Counted from the stretch's first letter, positions 36,706-45,856 are shown. The stretch is DNA of 64,000 bases from PXAP01 sp964421595 (GCA_964421595.1 CAYQXY010000017.1:34665-98664), one strand, 5' to 3'. A program made the numbers and translations. The notes: generated from the sequence alone by a model not told the origin.

Positions 36706-37506
36706 TTATTTACATTTTCTCCGGATAAAGTCGGATATAGCAGAGGCAGCTTTTTCTTTTTCCTCGATAAATCCAATATGTCCCGATTTTTCAAGTGTTA
36801 CAAATTCAGCATTTGAAGGAAGAGGTATACCCCTTGCAACAGTTTCATAATCAATGTAGTTATCATATTTCCCTGCAATCACCAGAACCGGCAGATCTGT
36901 TTCACTCAGTACTTTTTCCCTGGAAGGCCTTTCCATCATCCCCTTAAGGCAGGCGATAATACCGGCATCGGGAGTTTTGATTGCAATATTGGTGGCTCTG
37001 TTAATTTCCGGCCTGAATGACTCGCAACTTTCCGATGCAAATGCCTTTGGGATGTTGATTTTAGATATCAGCTCCTTTCTTCCCTGGTTAACAAGTACAA
37101 TTTCACGGCACCTGTTTTGCCTGGTCTGTTTTGTATCGGGAAAAGGATGGGAATGAAAAAGACACAAGCCCAGCAGTCTTTCTGGAAAATATTCAAGCAT
37201 TGCAAGTGCCGTATAACCGCCCATTGAATGGCCGGCAACAAAACATTTATCAATTCCGCAATGATCTAAAACGGCTATTACACTGTCAGCAAGTTTATTC
37301 ATACCATGCACCTCTCCCACGACACCTGAGTTACCATGCCCGGGTAGATCGGGACAAATTACCCGGTAATTTTCCTTGAATTCACCGGTAAAATATTCCC
37401 AGATATGAAGAGACTCTAGATAGCCATGGATCAATACCAGAGCAGTTCCCGATCCTGTATCAGAAAACTGTATATTTGTTTTTCCGAATGGTATGGTTTT
37501 GATCAT
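36706..37506 (-). CDS. Alpha/beta-fold hydrolase
   Basis: 266 residues from the ATG at 37506; an earlier ATG at 37533 adds nine residues and is less likely. Seen are the oxyanion region LVLIHGYLESLHIW, the nucleophile elbow GHSMGG, a helical cap, the acid strand LVLVIAGKYDNYID, and the final GHIGF with the catalytic His. No signal peptide is present. The substrate cannot be told; the family includes esterases and C-C hydrolases. It is a single gene. Confidence 0.85.
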   Translation of the reverse strand: MIKTIPFGKTNIQFSDTGSGTALVLIHGYLESLHIWEYFTGEFKENYRVICPDLPGHGNSGVVGEVHGMNKLADSVIAVLDHCGIDKCFVAGHSMGGYTALAMLEYFPERLLGLCLFHSHPFPDTKQTRQNRCREIVLVNQGRKELISKINIPKAFASESCESFRPEINRATNIAIKTPDAGIIACLKGMMERPSREKVLSETDLPVLVIAGKYDNYIDYETVARGIPLPSNAEFVTLEKSGHIGFIEEKEKAASAISDFIRRKCK

Positions 37507-37868
37507 TTTTGAAGAGTTTGGTTTATGTCGCAAAAATAAGAAACATTAGTAAATAATACCATTTTGCGGTTTTACCTTAGCAAGGTGCCTTAGCTCGCTA
37601 CAATGACCCCCGGAGCTTCGCCTGAATGGCATGTGTTATTTAAAAGTTGTGGAAGCAAAAATCGGGAGAAAGCCACCAATTCTTGAAACGGATAGTCCGT
37701 TTTAGCGAAATTTTTACAAATAGACCGGAATTGCAATAGAAAATTGAAATTAAATCAGATATAATTTATCTTTATGGCAGGATTACTTATTTATGCGTTT
37801 TCACTTTTATTCAGTGAGTTTCAGCACAAGAACTCCATGACTTTTATATAATAAACATAATTAGACCT
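37507..37868. other. Spacer upstream of sdhC
   Basis: Divergent promoter region. It holds a copy of the GCAAAAATCGGG motif (37655-37677) and a small AAACGGA/TCCGTTT hairpin at 37686-37702. No gene is seen. Confidence 0.5.
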
Positions 37869-38543
37869 ATGGGGAAATTCATAAACACTTCGGTTGGCCG
37901 AAAATATTTAGTCAGTTTATCCGGCTTGTTCCTGATATCATTTTTAGCAGTGCACCTGACAGTAAACCTTTTCCTCCTTGCCGGAGAGCAGGCGTATAAT
38001 GCGGCAACCCACTTTATGGGGACGAATACTGTAATTGGGATTATAGAGCCTTTACTTGCTGTTGGATTTCTGGTGCACATTATATATTCAGTAATTCTTA
38101 CCATCTCCAACCGGTTTAACCGGCCAGTGAAATATTCAATGGTAGACCAGAGTGAAACAAGCAGCTGGTCATCAAGAAACATGTTCGTACTGGGTGGTTT
38201 GATATTTATTTTCCTTGTTTTGCACCTTTCCAATTTCTGGTACATTATGAAGTTTGGAGAGATGGCACATGTGGAATATGATGGTGTAATAATGGAGGAT
38301 GCATATTCGCTGGTGACCGGAAAGTTCGTTATATGGTGGTACGTACTCATCTATGTTGCCGGCGCGATTTTTCTTGGTCTTCACCTTCTTCACGGGTTTC
38401 AGTCCTCCTTTCAGAGCCTTGGCCTGAGTGATAAACTCTGGAAGAAGCGCCTTGCCTTAATCGGCATGGTATATACATTCATTATTACTTTTGGTTTTGG
38501 GATTATCCCGGTATATTTCTATATCGGTACATTTTTAAATTAA
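37869..38543 (+). CDS. sdhC: Succinate dehydrogenase/fumarate reductase cytochrome b subunit
   Basis: 224 residues with five hydrophobic segments: the single-polypeptide, diheme (type B) membrane anchor found in Bacteroidota and epsilonproteobacteria. Histidines in helices (LAVHLTVNLF, GFLVHIIYS, FLVLHLSNF, LGLHLLHGF) are the probable heme ligands. It exchanges electrons with menaquinone. sdhA follows after 41 bases. Confidence 0.92.
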   Translation: MGKFINTSVGRKYLVSLSGLFLISFLAVHLTVNLFLLAGEQAYNAATHFMGTNTVIGIIEPLLAVGFLVHIIYSVILTISNRFNRPVKYSMVDQSETSSWSSRNMFVLGGLIFIFLVLHLSNFWYIMKFGEMAHVEYDGVIMEDAYSLVTGKFVIWWYVLIYVAGAIFLGLHLLHGFQSSFQSLGLSDKLWKKRLALIGMVYTFIITFGFGIIPVYFYIGTFLN

Positions 38544-38584
38544 CAATGCCGGACAAATTTGATTATACTCATAAAGCCTGACAT

Positions 38585-40504
38585 ATGAACAAATTACAAT
38601 CAAAAATACCCGATGGCCCTCTCGAAGATAAATGGAGCCTTTATAAAAAAACTGCAAAACTTGTAAATCCTGCCAATAAAAACAGGCTGGATATTATCAT
38701 GGTTGGAACCGGGCTTGCTGGTGCTTCGGCGGCCTCCACCCTGGCTGAACTTGGGTACAATGTTAAATCATTCTGTTTTCAGGATACCCCAAGACGAGCA
38801 CATTCGGTTGCTGCTCAGGGTGGAATAAACGCTGCAAAGAACTATAAAAATGATGGCGACAGCATATTCAGGCTGTTTAACGATATAGTAAAAGGAGGTG
38901 ATTACCGTGCCCGGGAAGCAAATGCTTACAGAGCTGCCGAAGTGAGTAACCAGACAATAGATCAGATGGTGGCCGCCGGAGTACCTTTTGCCCGTGAATA
39001 CAGTGGATATCTTGATAACCGTTCTTTCGGAGGAGTACAGGTTTCCCGTACTTTCTATGCAAGGGGACAGACAGGGCAGCAATGTCTGCTGGGTGCTTAT
39101 AGCGGACTGCAACGGCAGATTTCCAAAGGCAAGGTTACAATGTACAGCAGGCGTGATATGCTTGAACTGGTTGTTATTGACGGGAAGGCAAGGGGAATAA
39201 TAACGCGTCACCTCGTTACCGGTGAGATTGAGCGCCATTCTGCACATGCAGTTGTACTTGCCACAGGTGGGTATGGCACCATCTATTACCTATCTACACT
39301 TGCTGTCGGATCGAACGCAACCGCTGCCTGGGCCGCTCATAAAAAAGGAGCTTTTTTCGCAAACCCCAGTTTTGTGCAGATCCATCCTACAAGTATTCCC
39401 CAGCTTAATGATTACCAGGCCAAGCTGACCTTAATGTCTGAATCGCTCAGAAATGATGGCCGGATCTGGGTTCCAAAAGCCAAAGGTGATCTGAGACCAC
39501 CAAATGATATACCTGAAGATGAACGTGATTATTATCTTGAAAGACGTTATCCTGCTTTCGGGAACCTTGTGCCGCGGGATGTAGCATCCAGGGCTGCCAA
39601 GGAGCGCTGCGACGCCGGTTATGGTGTAGGTAAGACCGGATTGTCAGTATACCTGGATTTCAGCAGGGCAATTGAAAGACATGGCAAAGATGTTATTGAA
39701 GGTAAATACGGAAACCTATTTGAGATGTATGAGAAGATAACCGGTTCCAGTCCCTATAATGAGCCAATGCGCATTTATCCTGCGGGTCATTATACCATGG
39801 GCGGATTATGGGTGGATTATGACCTGATGACAACTATCCCCGGATTGTTCTCTATTGGCGAATCAAACTTCTCTGACCATGGCTCAAACAGAATTGGTGC
39901 AGGTTCCCTGATGCAGTGTGCCGGAGACGGTTACTTTATACTGCCAATTACCATTGGCAACTATCTGGCTGATGAGATAAGGACCCCAAGGTTCCAGACG
40001 GATACTCCTGAATTTGACCAGGCTGAAAAAGCTGCACGGGAGAGACTGCATAGACTTATGTCTGTAAAGGGCACTCAGTCAGTCTCTTCATTCCACAGGA
40101 GGCTTGGCCGCATTATGTGGGACCTGTGCGGGATGGTGAGGAGTGAGGCAGGCCTTACAAAGGCAATGTTGCTGCTTAAAGATCTTGAAACTGAATTCTG
40201 GAATGATGTCAGGATTCCGGGAACTCTTGATGAGATTAATCAGGAACTTGAAAAAGCAGTTAAGGTTGCCGATTTTTTTGAACTCGGACAACTAATGTGT
40301 CAGGATGCCATTGACAGGAAAGAATCATGCGGTGCGCATTTCAGGGAAGAAAGCCAGACTCCGGAAGGAGAAGCCCTTAGAATTGATGATGAATTTGCTT
40401 ATGTTGCAGCATGGGAATTCCAGGGTGAAGGAAAGAAGCACCTGCTTCATAAGGAAGAACTGACATTTGAAACCCTGAGAATTCAGGAGCGAAGTTATAA
40501 ATAG
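38585..40504 (+). CDS. sdhA: Succinate dehydrogenase/fumarate reductase flavoprotein
   Basis: 639 residues. FAD loop VGTGLAGASAASTLAELG (about 40-57), covalent FAD histidine His73 in RRAHSVAAQGG, a substrate/active-site region including HPTSIP, and HYTMGGLWVDYD and SFSIGESNFSDHGSNRIGAGS-like C-terminal FAD contacts. The family catalyses succinate oxidation or fumarate reduction; direction cannot be read directly, but Bacteroidales members often act as fumarate reductase. It forms a complex with SdhC and SdhB. Confidence 0.95.
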   Translation: MNKLQSKIPDGPLEDKWSLYKKTAKLVNPANKNRLDIIMVGTGLAGASAASTLAELGYNVKSFCFQDTPRRAHSVAAQGGINAAKNYKNDGDSIFRLFNDIVKGGDYRAREANAYRAAEVSNQTIDQMVAAGVPFAREYSGYLDNRSFGGVQVSRTFYARGQTGQQCLLGAYSGLQRQISKGKVTMYSRRDMLELVVIDGKARGIITRHLVTGEIERHSAHAVVLATGGYGTIYYLSTLAVGSNATAAWAAHKKGAFFANPSFVQIHPTSIPQLNDYQAKLTLMSESLRNDGRIWVPKAKGDLRPPNDIPEDERDYYLERRYPAFGNLVPRDVASRAAKERCDAGYGVGKTGLSVYLDFSRAIERHGKDVIEGKYGNLFEMYEKITGSSPYNEPMRIYPAGHYTMGGLWVDYDLMTTIPGLFSIGESNFSDHGSNRIGAGSLMQCAGDGYFILPITIGNYLADEIRTPRFQTDTPEFDQAEKAARERLHRLMSVKGTQSVSSFHRRLGRIMWDLCGMVRSEAGLTKAMLLLKDLETEFWNDVRIPGTLDEINQELEKAVKVADFFELGQLMCQDAIDRKESCGAHFREESQTPEGEALRIDDEFAYVAAWEFQGEGKKHLLHKEELTFETLRIQERSYK

Positions 40505-40527
40505 TCATCGCTAAGAAATGAATTATC

Positions 40528-40577
40528 CAATACCGGGGCAAACAAAGAGATATGAATAAAATTGGTGATTCATCCAT
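40528..40577 (+). repeat. Dispersed repeat family, copy 3
   Basis: Contains GGGGCAAACAAAGAGATATG and GGTGATTCATCC, diverged from copy 1. Confidence 0.65.
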
Positions 40578-40600
40578 GGCAATTACTTGAATAGAAACTT

Positions 40601-40651
40601 TACGAACCAGGGCAAACAAAAAGAAACGAATAAAGCAAGGGTGATCCATCG
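40601..40651 (+). repeat. Dispersed repeat family, copy 4
   Basis: Contains CGAACCAGGGCAAACAAAAA, GAAACGAATAAA and GGGTGATCCATC in the same order and spacing as the minus-strand copy at 33890-33951. Confidence 0.75.
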
Positions 40652-40808
40652 GAATTGAAATAGAGAGTATGAATTACCTGATTAACCTGTTTTATACAGA
40701 AGACTGGCAGTGAAAAAGGAGTTAACTTAAAAATGGTTTATTAATCGTTAATTATACACGGCTATTTTCCGTGATAACGAATCTCATTAATTTCTAACAG
40801 CGATAAAA

Positions 40809-41555
40809 ATGAAAATCAAACTCAGGATATGGAGGCAGAAAAATGCCAAAGCTAAAGGTGGTTTTGTCGATTATGATCTCGATGGTGTATCGAGCGAAAT
40901 GTCGTTTCTTGAAATGCTCGATTATCTGAACAAGACCTTAATCGAACGAGGCGATGAACCCGTAGGTTTTGAGCATGATTGCCGTGAAGGGATATGCGGC
41001 TCCTGTTCTCTCTACATAAACGGAAGGCCTCACGGACCAGATAAACTTATTGCAACCTGTGAACTCAGGATGTCAAAATTCCAGGATGGGGAGAAGATTG
41101 TTATAGAACCTTTCCGGGCAAAATCATTCCCTGTATTAAAGGATCTGATGGTTGACCGCTCAGCATTTGACAAGATAATACAGGCTGGTGGATTCATCTC
41201 GGTTAACACCGGATCGGCACCCGAGGCAAACTCAATACCAGTATCAAAGGAGGCCTCCGATGAGGCATTTGACGCTGCAACTTGTATTGGTTGTGGTGCC
41301 TGTGTGGCAGCTTGCAAGAATTCATCTGCAATGTTGTTTGTGGCCGCCAAGGTATCACAGCTCGCACTATTGCCCCAGGGAAGGACTGAAACGAAAAAAC
41401 GCGCCCATTCAATGGTTGCCAAAATGGATGAGCTCGGCTTTGGAAGCTGCACCAATACCGGTGCATGTGAGGCAGAATGTCCGAAGGGGATATCACTTGC
41501 TCATATAGCCAGACTTAACAGGGAGTTTATGAAAACCGGGATTAAAAATGTATAA
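40809..41555 (+). CDS. sdhB: Succinate dehydrogenase/fumarate reductase iron-sulfur subunit
   Basis: 248 residues. [2Fe-2S] ligands Cys58, Cys63, Cys66 and Cys84 (CREGICGSC ... ATC); then CIGCGACVAAC (Cys159, 162, 165) and later Cys214, Cys220 and Cys224, which with Cys169 complete the [4Fe-4S] and [3Fe-4S] centres. It passes electrons between the flavoprotein and the heme anchor. Separation from sdhA by about 300 bases is unusual and due partly to inserted repeats. It ends 3 bases from a convergent gene remnant. Confidence 0.95.
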   Translation: MKIKLRIWRQKNAKAKGGFVDYDLDGVSSEMSFLEMLDYLNKTLIERGDEPVGFEHDCREGICGSCSLYINGRPHGPDKLIATCELRMSKFQDGEKIVIEPFRAKSFPVLKDLMVDRSAFDKIIQAGGFISVNTGSAPEANSIPVSKEASDEAFDAATCIGCGACVAACKNSSAMLFVAAKVSQLALLPQGRTETKKRAHSMVAKMDELGFGSCTNTGACEAECPKGISLAHIARLNREFMKTGIKNV

Positions 41556-41558
41556 TTA

Positions 41559-42110
41559 TCAGTAAGGGACATATCCGCTTTCCTCGATTACCTTCCTGCC
41601 GGCTCCTGAAAGAAGAAGGTTAAATAATTTGTATGCCATTGATGACTTGTCAAGGTCTTTACGGATCATCACGTAGACATCGGTAGTATAAGGGTATTCC
41701 CTTTTTTGCAGAGTTGAGAATTCAGGGTGCACTCCATCGACAGCAATAGATTTGACACCTTCAGCACGTGCCATGAATTCATGATAATAATATACAGTAT
41801 AGCATATACCGTTATTATCATTCGATAAAATCTGAAATGGGCCCCACATGGTTGATGACATATCCAGAGCAGGCAGATCAGTCATTGCCAGATCTTTCAT
41901 AATCAATGATTCCATAAGAACCTGGCTTCCGGATGTAGAATTCCGTATGTAGGGATTTATAATCCCGGCTTTACCACCAACTTCCACCCAATTTGTAATT
42001 TCTCCTGTGTATATATCCTGTATTTGTTTTGTGGTAAGGTTATTTACCGGGTTACTGTTATTTACGATCATAATAAAGGCATCGATCGCAATTGGTATTT
42101 CCAGCAACAT
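41559..42110 (-). pseudogene. 5'-truncated PstS-like substrate-binding protein
   Basis: 183 residues that align end to end with the C-terminal 60% of the full protein encoded at 43506-44450 (shared LLEIPIAIDAF, DIYTGEITNW/DIYTGKITNW, TSGSQVLME, MWGPFQ, GICYTVYYY, AVDGV, AGRKVIEESGYVPY). The signal peptide and first domain are missing; upstream of the first Met only the residues N-V match before an in-frame TAG. It is best read as a truncated paralogue without export signal, probably non-functional. Confidence 0.85.
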
Positions 42111-42184
42111 CTAAACATTCATCATTGTCGGAACAAGATGAAAGTATTTACAGTATTAGGCCGCTTAAAATAATTTTATTCATA

Positions 42185-42586
42185 TCATTTCTTTAAAAAA
42201 ACAATCATGAGCCCTTTATCATTAGTTAAAACAAGTTGATTAGTGCTGATTTCCCAGTTCTTTGTTTGAGTGAGATTTTCAACTAATGCAATTGCAAATT
42301 CACTATCGCAACAAGCTTCTGTACAACCTATACCGTTTTTAAACTCTACAGTTTTTCTTCTAAAATAGACTTCACCCCCACACAAATTAATATCTAATTG
42401 AAGTCTGAACTGGTTGTTGTTTTCAAGAATAAAATCATATTGGGACACCGGGGTAATTAAGTCCCCGTTTTCAAATCTAATGGATGATGCAATCCATTCG
42501 TTGTCCATTACAATATCTTTATCCTTATCGCATGCAACTAAGGAAAAAAATAAAGAAAAAATTAGTGTGAAAAAATGTCCTTTCAT
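42185..42586 (-). CDS. Small lipoprotein, possibly META-like
   Basis: 133 residues. A lipoprotein signal (FSLFFSLVACDKDKD, Cys at about 19) is followed by a beta-rich domain beginning NEWIASSIRFENGDLITP. Four Cys occur in LCGGEV and GCTEACCDSEF, and the end WEISTNQLVLTNDKGLMIVF resembles the last strands of META/HslJ-like proteins. The assignment is tentative. Codon use is visibly AT-rich. Confidence 0.6.
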   Translation of the reverse strand: MKGHFFTLIFSLFFSLVACDKDKDIVMDNEWIASSIRFENGDLITPVSQYDFILENNNQFRLQLDINLCGGEVYFRRKTVEFKNGIGCTEACCDSEFAIALVENLTQTKNWEISTNQLVLTNDKGLMIVFLKK

Positions 42587-42704
42587 AATCGGCTAATTAG
42601 GTGCAGCTATTATTCAATTCTCTTAAAAGTAAATATTGTTTCAGGGCTTTTATCCGGATTGACAGGCTGTCCCAAGCATGGCATTTGAGGCATTTCAGTA
42701 GCAA

Positions 42705-43487
42705 TTAATATTCGTATCTGTAAATATAGTTTCCATAACATCTATCGAATCCCGGGTCAATCCCAAAATAGTATGTTCTTTTCTCAATCAGATTATTATT
42801 TATGTAATGTCTTTCCTCAATTAAATTATTTTCTTTATCCCTGATTTGAATCAATCTGTTTTTTGAATCATACGTGTAAGTTTTTAGAAAAATCAAACTG
42901 CCTAATCTGGTCTCCTTTTTTTCTTCAATTAAAAAATCTTTTAAATATTTGTAAGTTGTGATGTGGTGCCTATCTCCATTTCTGGTATATTCAACCTTAT
43001 TAACAACATTTCCGTTACTGTACTCATAAGTATTGAATCCTCCCCAGCTATGCCATTCTTTAACTAATTGGTTATTTTCATACTCACGTGGAGCTTCACT
43101 TTCATTTATAGCTTCAGTTTGTCCATTACTATCATAGTCGATGGATAGGTATATAATATTTATCAATTGACTTAACTCATTATAAATGTATGACTTTACT
43201 GTTTTTCGTAAAAATGTTTCGTAAGTCTCAAGTATCAGCTGGTTATCTGTATTGTACTCATATGTTGTTCTTTCCTGAATGTCTCCATTATAGAAATTGC
43301 TTTCTGTCATTAAATTATCATTATCATATTCATATGTAATTCTTCTTATTGTATCATTTGGAGTTTTCTGACAAAACACATTCATAGCCGATGGTTTATC
43401 AGATACCGTTGAATTTAACAAATCTCCATCTTTGGAACAACCAATCAATATCAACAGGAATGTCAGCAGATAAATGAGACTTTTCAT
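42705..43487 (-). CDS. Lipoprotein with YD/RHS-like repeats
   Basis: 260 residues with a lipoprotein signal (LLTFLLILIGCSKDGD, Cys17). The mature part is built of short beta repeats of the form YEYDNDNLMTE-x-n and YEYNTDNQLI, YTYDSKNRLIQI, as in YD repeats of RHS proteins, but far too short for an RHS toxin and without a toxin tail. It is probably a surface or periplasmic lipoprotein; its function is unknown. It lies between the two copies of the substrate-binding protein and is AT-rich. Confidence 0.7.
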   Translation of the reverse strand: MKSLIYLLTFLLILIGCSKDGDLLNSTVSDKPSAMNVFCQKTPNDTIRRITYEYDNDNLMTESNFYNGDIQERTTYEYNTDNQLILETYETFLRKTVKSYIYNELSQLINIIYLSIDYDSNGQTEAINESEAPREYENNQLVKEWHSWGGFNTYEYSNGNVVNKVEYTRNGDRHHITTYKYLKDFLIEEKKETRLGSLIFLKTYTYDSKNRLIQIRDKENNLIEERHYINNNLIEKRTYYFGIDPGFDRCYGNYIYRYEY

Positions 43488-43505
43488 AACAAAAAGTATA
43501 GAATA

Positions 43506-44450
43506 TTAGTAAGGGACATAGCCGCTTTCCTCGATTACCTTTCGGCCTGCCTTTGAAAGGAGCAATTGGTAAAGTTTGTATGCCATGGAGGCTTCGTCAA
43601 GATCCTCACGAATCATGGCGTATACATCTGTTGTATAAGGATATTGCCTGGATTTTAGTTTATTGCTGTCAGGGTACACTCCGTCAACTGCGATATGTTT
43701 TACAGATTCAGCCCGTGCCATAAATTCTTTATAATAATATACGGTATAGCATATCCCATCAGGAATTTGAGTCAATAATTGAAATGGTCCCCACATAGTC
43801 GGGGAGGCTTCCATTTGAGGAATGTCAATCAATTCTTCACCATTCATGACAAGCTCTTCCATAAGTACCTGGCTGCCTGATGTAGCATTTCTCTTAAAAG
43901 GCCGGATATCTGCTATATTACCTCCTACTTCGCTCCAGTTTGTTATTTTCCCGGTGTATATATCACGTATTTGTTGCGTTGTCAACCCGTTAACAGGATT
44001 TTCCTCATTTACAATAAAAATAAAGGCATCGATCGCAATTGGGATTTCCAACAATTTAACATTATTTTCCTTAGCTACCTCTTTCTCAGTTTCGGACGCT
44101 CCTCTTGCACTGATTATAATATCAGCATTACCCTCGATAAGGTTTATTATCGATGAGTGTGTTCCTGTATTCCTTACATTGTTTATTATAAATCTAAATG
44201 ATTCCTCATCCTGATAGGGGGGATATAAAGTATAGTGCATAAGCATGGGGTCGAAAGACCAGTCATAACTCATCCCCAATAATTTACATGCTATCAATGT
44301 TTGCAGGGGCTGTGCCGAGGTTGAACCATCTACCTTTGGGTAATTCTCCTTTGTCAGTCCGATAATCTCAAAATTACCTGTTGGATCCTTATCACACGAT
44401 ACCGACAGGGCAATGACAGCAAATATTGCTAGCCTGAAAAGATTTTTCAT
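43506..44450 (-). CDS. PstS-like phosphate-type substrate-binding lipoprotein
   Basis: 314 residues. Lipoprotein signal with lipobox SVSC (Cys19), followed by DGSTSAQPLQTLIACKLLG, the ligand loop of PstS-type proteins, GNADIIISARGASE, IAIDAFIFIVN, DIYTGKITNWSEVGG, the second ligand loop RNATSGSQVLME, and YPYTTDVYAM. This is the periplasmic phosphate-binding fold, but no pstC, pstA or pstB is near and the ligand is not established. The truncated copy lies 1.4 kb downstream. Confidence 0.85.
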   Translation of the reverse strand: MKNLFRLAIFAVIALSVSCDKDPTGNFEIIGLTKENYPKVDGSTSAQPLQTLIACKLLGMSYDWSFDPMLMHYTLYPPYQDEESFRFIINNVRNTGTHSSIINLIEGNADIIISARGASETEKEVAKENNVKLLEIPIAIDAFIFIVNEENPVNGLTTQQIRDIYTGKITNWSEVGGNIADIRPFKRNATSGSQVLMEELVMNGEELIDIPQMEASPTMWGPFQLLTQIPDGICYTVYYYKEFMARAESVKHIAVDGVYPDSNKLKSRQYPYTTDVYAMIREDLDEASMAYKLYQLLLSKAGRKVIEESGYVPY

Positions 44451-44673
44451 ATGATACTATGTTATGCTTTATTCAATCTTTTTAGAATTAAACCTTATTC
44501 GGAGGTTCACATAACAGATGCAAAAAGGGAATGTTAAGTTGCACAGACTGAATATTTTTTGATGGAGGCACACGTTATTTTCATTTCAGGACCTGGTATC
44601 AGATGTCATGGGGCAGGAAGTTCCGTGCCGGGACCCTTATGGAGTAAACATAATTTTAGAGCCAGTACTTAAA

Positions 44674-45771
44674 TTAAAAATCCACTAAATCATAATTTGT
44701 ACTTCGTCCTCCTGATTCTTCCTGCTTCAAAATACCTTTTTCAATTAAATCTTTTATGTCTCGTAAAGCAGTGTCTGGAGCGCATTTTGCAATCTTCGCC
44801 CATTTGGAAGATTTAAGTTTTCCATCAAAACCATCCAGGAGTTTATTAAGCATCAATCGTTGACGACCATTTATTACAGTTTCTTTATGCTTCTCCCAAA
44901 ACTCTGCTTTATGAAGTACCATTTTCATTGTAACTTCAGTTGATTCCATCGCCCGATACAAACAATTCAGAAACCAATCTAACCATTCGGTTATATCACC
45001 ATTACTGTATTGAACTTTTTGCAAAACCTCATAATAAACCTTTCGCTCAACTAAAATCTGACTTGAAAGACTATAAAATCGTTGCGTACTATCATCTGAG
45101 CGGGCAAGTAATAAATCTGAAATAGCCCTGGCTATACGGCCATTTCCATCATCAAAAGGATGAATATTAATAAACCAAAAATGAGCAATAGCAGCTTTGA
45201 GTACAGAGTCAATTTTAATATCAGTATTAAACCAATTCAAAAAAATATCCATTTCGCGCTTTACCTGGTTTGGTGATGGAGCTTGATAATGAACCTTTTC
45301 TTTCCCCATCGGTCCCGAAACCACTTGCATTTCACCACTGCGATAACAACCTGTGTCAATTTTATGCATTCCACTTCTGCCGGCGGGAAATAAAGCTGCC
45401 TGCCAACCAAACAAACGCTCTTCATCAAGAGGATGTTTGTAATTCTGTGTTGCATCGAGCATCATTTCTACTACGCCTTCAACCTCTCTATCTGAATCAA
45501 TCATACCTGCGTATTCCATTCCTAATCTTCTCGCAATAGACGAACGCACCTGCTCATAATTAAGAATTTCTCCTTCTATTTCAGAAGATTTCAGCACATC
45601 ATGTGTAAGCGTGGAAAGTATGGTCTCCATCTTCAAAGAAAATCCCAATGAACTCAATTGCCCGAAGATTTTTCCTTGCAAATGACGGACTCTTCCCAAT
45701 ATTACTTGAATTCCTTGCTCATTCCAGGTAAAATTTGGCCAGTTCCCCTTTTGATAAATATATTTTCCCAT
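44674..45771 (-). CDS. Fic-family protein, class II autoinhibited, with wHTH
   Basis: 365 residues. An N-terminal DUF4172-like domain ends with the inhibitory-helix motif SSEIEG (62-67, pattern S/T-x3-E-G/N). The Fic core carries the catalytic motif HPFDDGNGRIAR (204-215), complete. The C-terminal region (about 300-365: ALRDIKDLIEKGILKQEESGGRSTNYDL) is a winged-helix domain. The family transfers AMP to protein hydroxyls when the inhibitory helix is displaced. No antitoxin gene is adjacent, as expected for built-in inhibition. Direct repeats at its promoter suggest self-regulation. Confidence 0.92.
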   Translation of the reverse strand: MGKYIYQKGNWPNFTWNEQGIQVILGRVRHLQGKIFGQLSSLGFSLKMETILSTLTHDVLKSSEIEGEILNYEQVRSSIARRLGMEYAGMIDSDREVEGVVEMMLDATQNYKHPLDEERLFGWQAALFPAGRSGMHKIDTGCYRSGEMQVVSGPMGKEKVHYQAPSPNQVKREMDIFLNWFNTDIKIDSVLKAAIAHFWFINIHPFDDGNGRIARAISDLLLARSDDSTQRFYSLSSQILVERKVYYEVLQKVQYSNGDITEWLDWFLNCLYRAMESTEVTMKMVLHKAEFWEKHKETVINGRQRLMLNKLLDGFDGKLKSSKWAKIAKCAPDTALRDIKDLIEKGILKQEESGGRSTNYDLVDF

Positions 45772-45791
45772 TCTGGTAACTTATGATGCGG

Positions 45792-45856
45792 CAAATATAC
45801 AAATTATTCTCCGCACATTTAATGAGATTACATCACTTATTCTCCGCATAAATGAG
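45792..45856 (-). promoter_or_regulatory. Fic promoter with 33-bp-spaced direct repeats
   Basis: The minus-strand -7 box TATATTTG (45792-45799) is 20 bases before the ATG. Immediately upstream are two direct repeats, plus-strand TTATTCTCCGCA-N5-AATGAG (45804-45826) and TTATTCTCCGCA-N2-AATGAG (45837-45856), period 33 bp. The nearer repeat covers the -33 region. Confidence 0.7.

Larger units (their letters stand above)
40505..40808. other. Repeat-bearing spacer inside the sdh operon
   Basis: An unusually long gap between sdhA and sdhB. It contains two tandem copies of the dispersed repeat found upstream of blaI. No promoter with a good -7 box is obvious and no gene is seen. Confidence 0.6.

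Noticed and set aside
42705..43487. RHS polymorphic toxin
   Set aside because: Far too short, lipoprotein-anchored, no RHS core signature and no toxin domain or immunity gene.
44674..45771. Fic gene as a two-gene toxin-antitoxin module
   Set aside because: The inhibitory motif is inside the same protein (class II), and no small antitoxin gene is adjacent.
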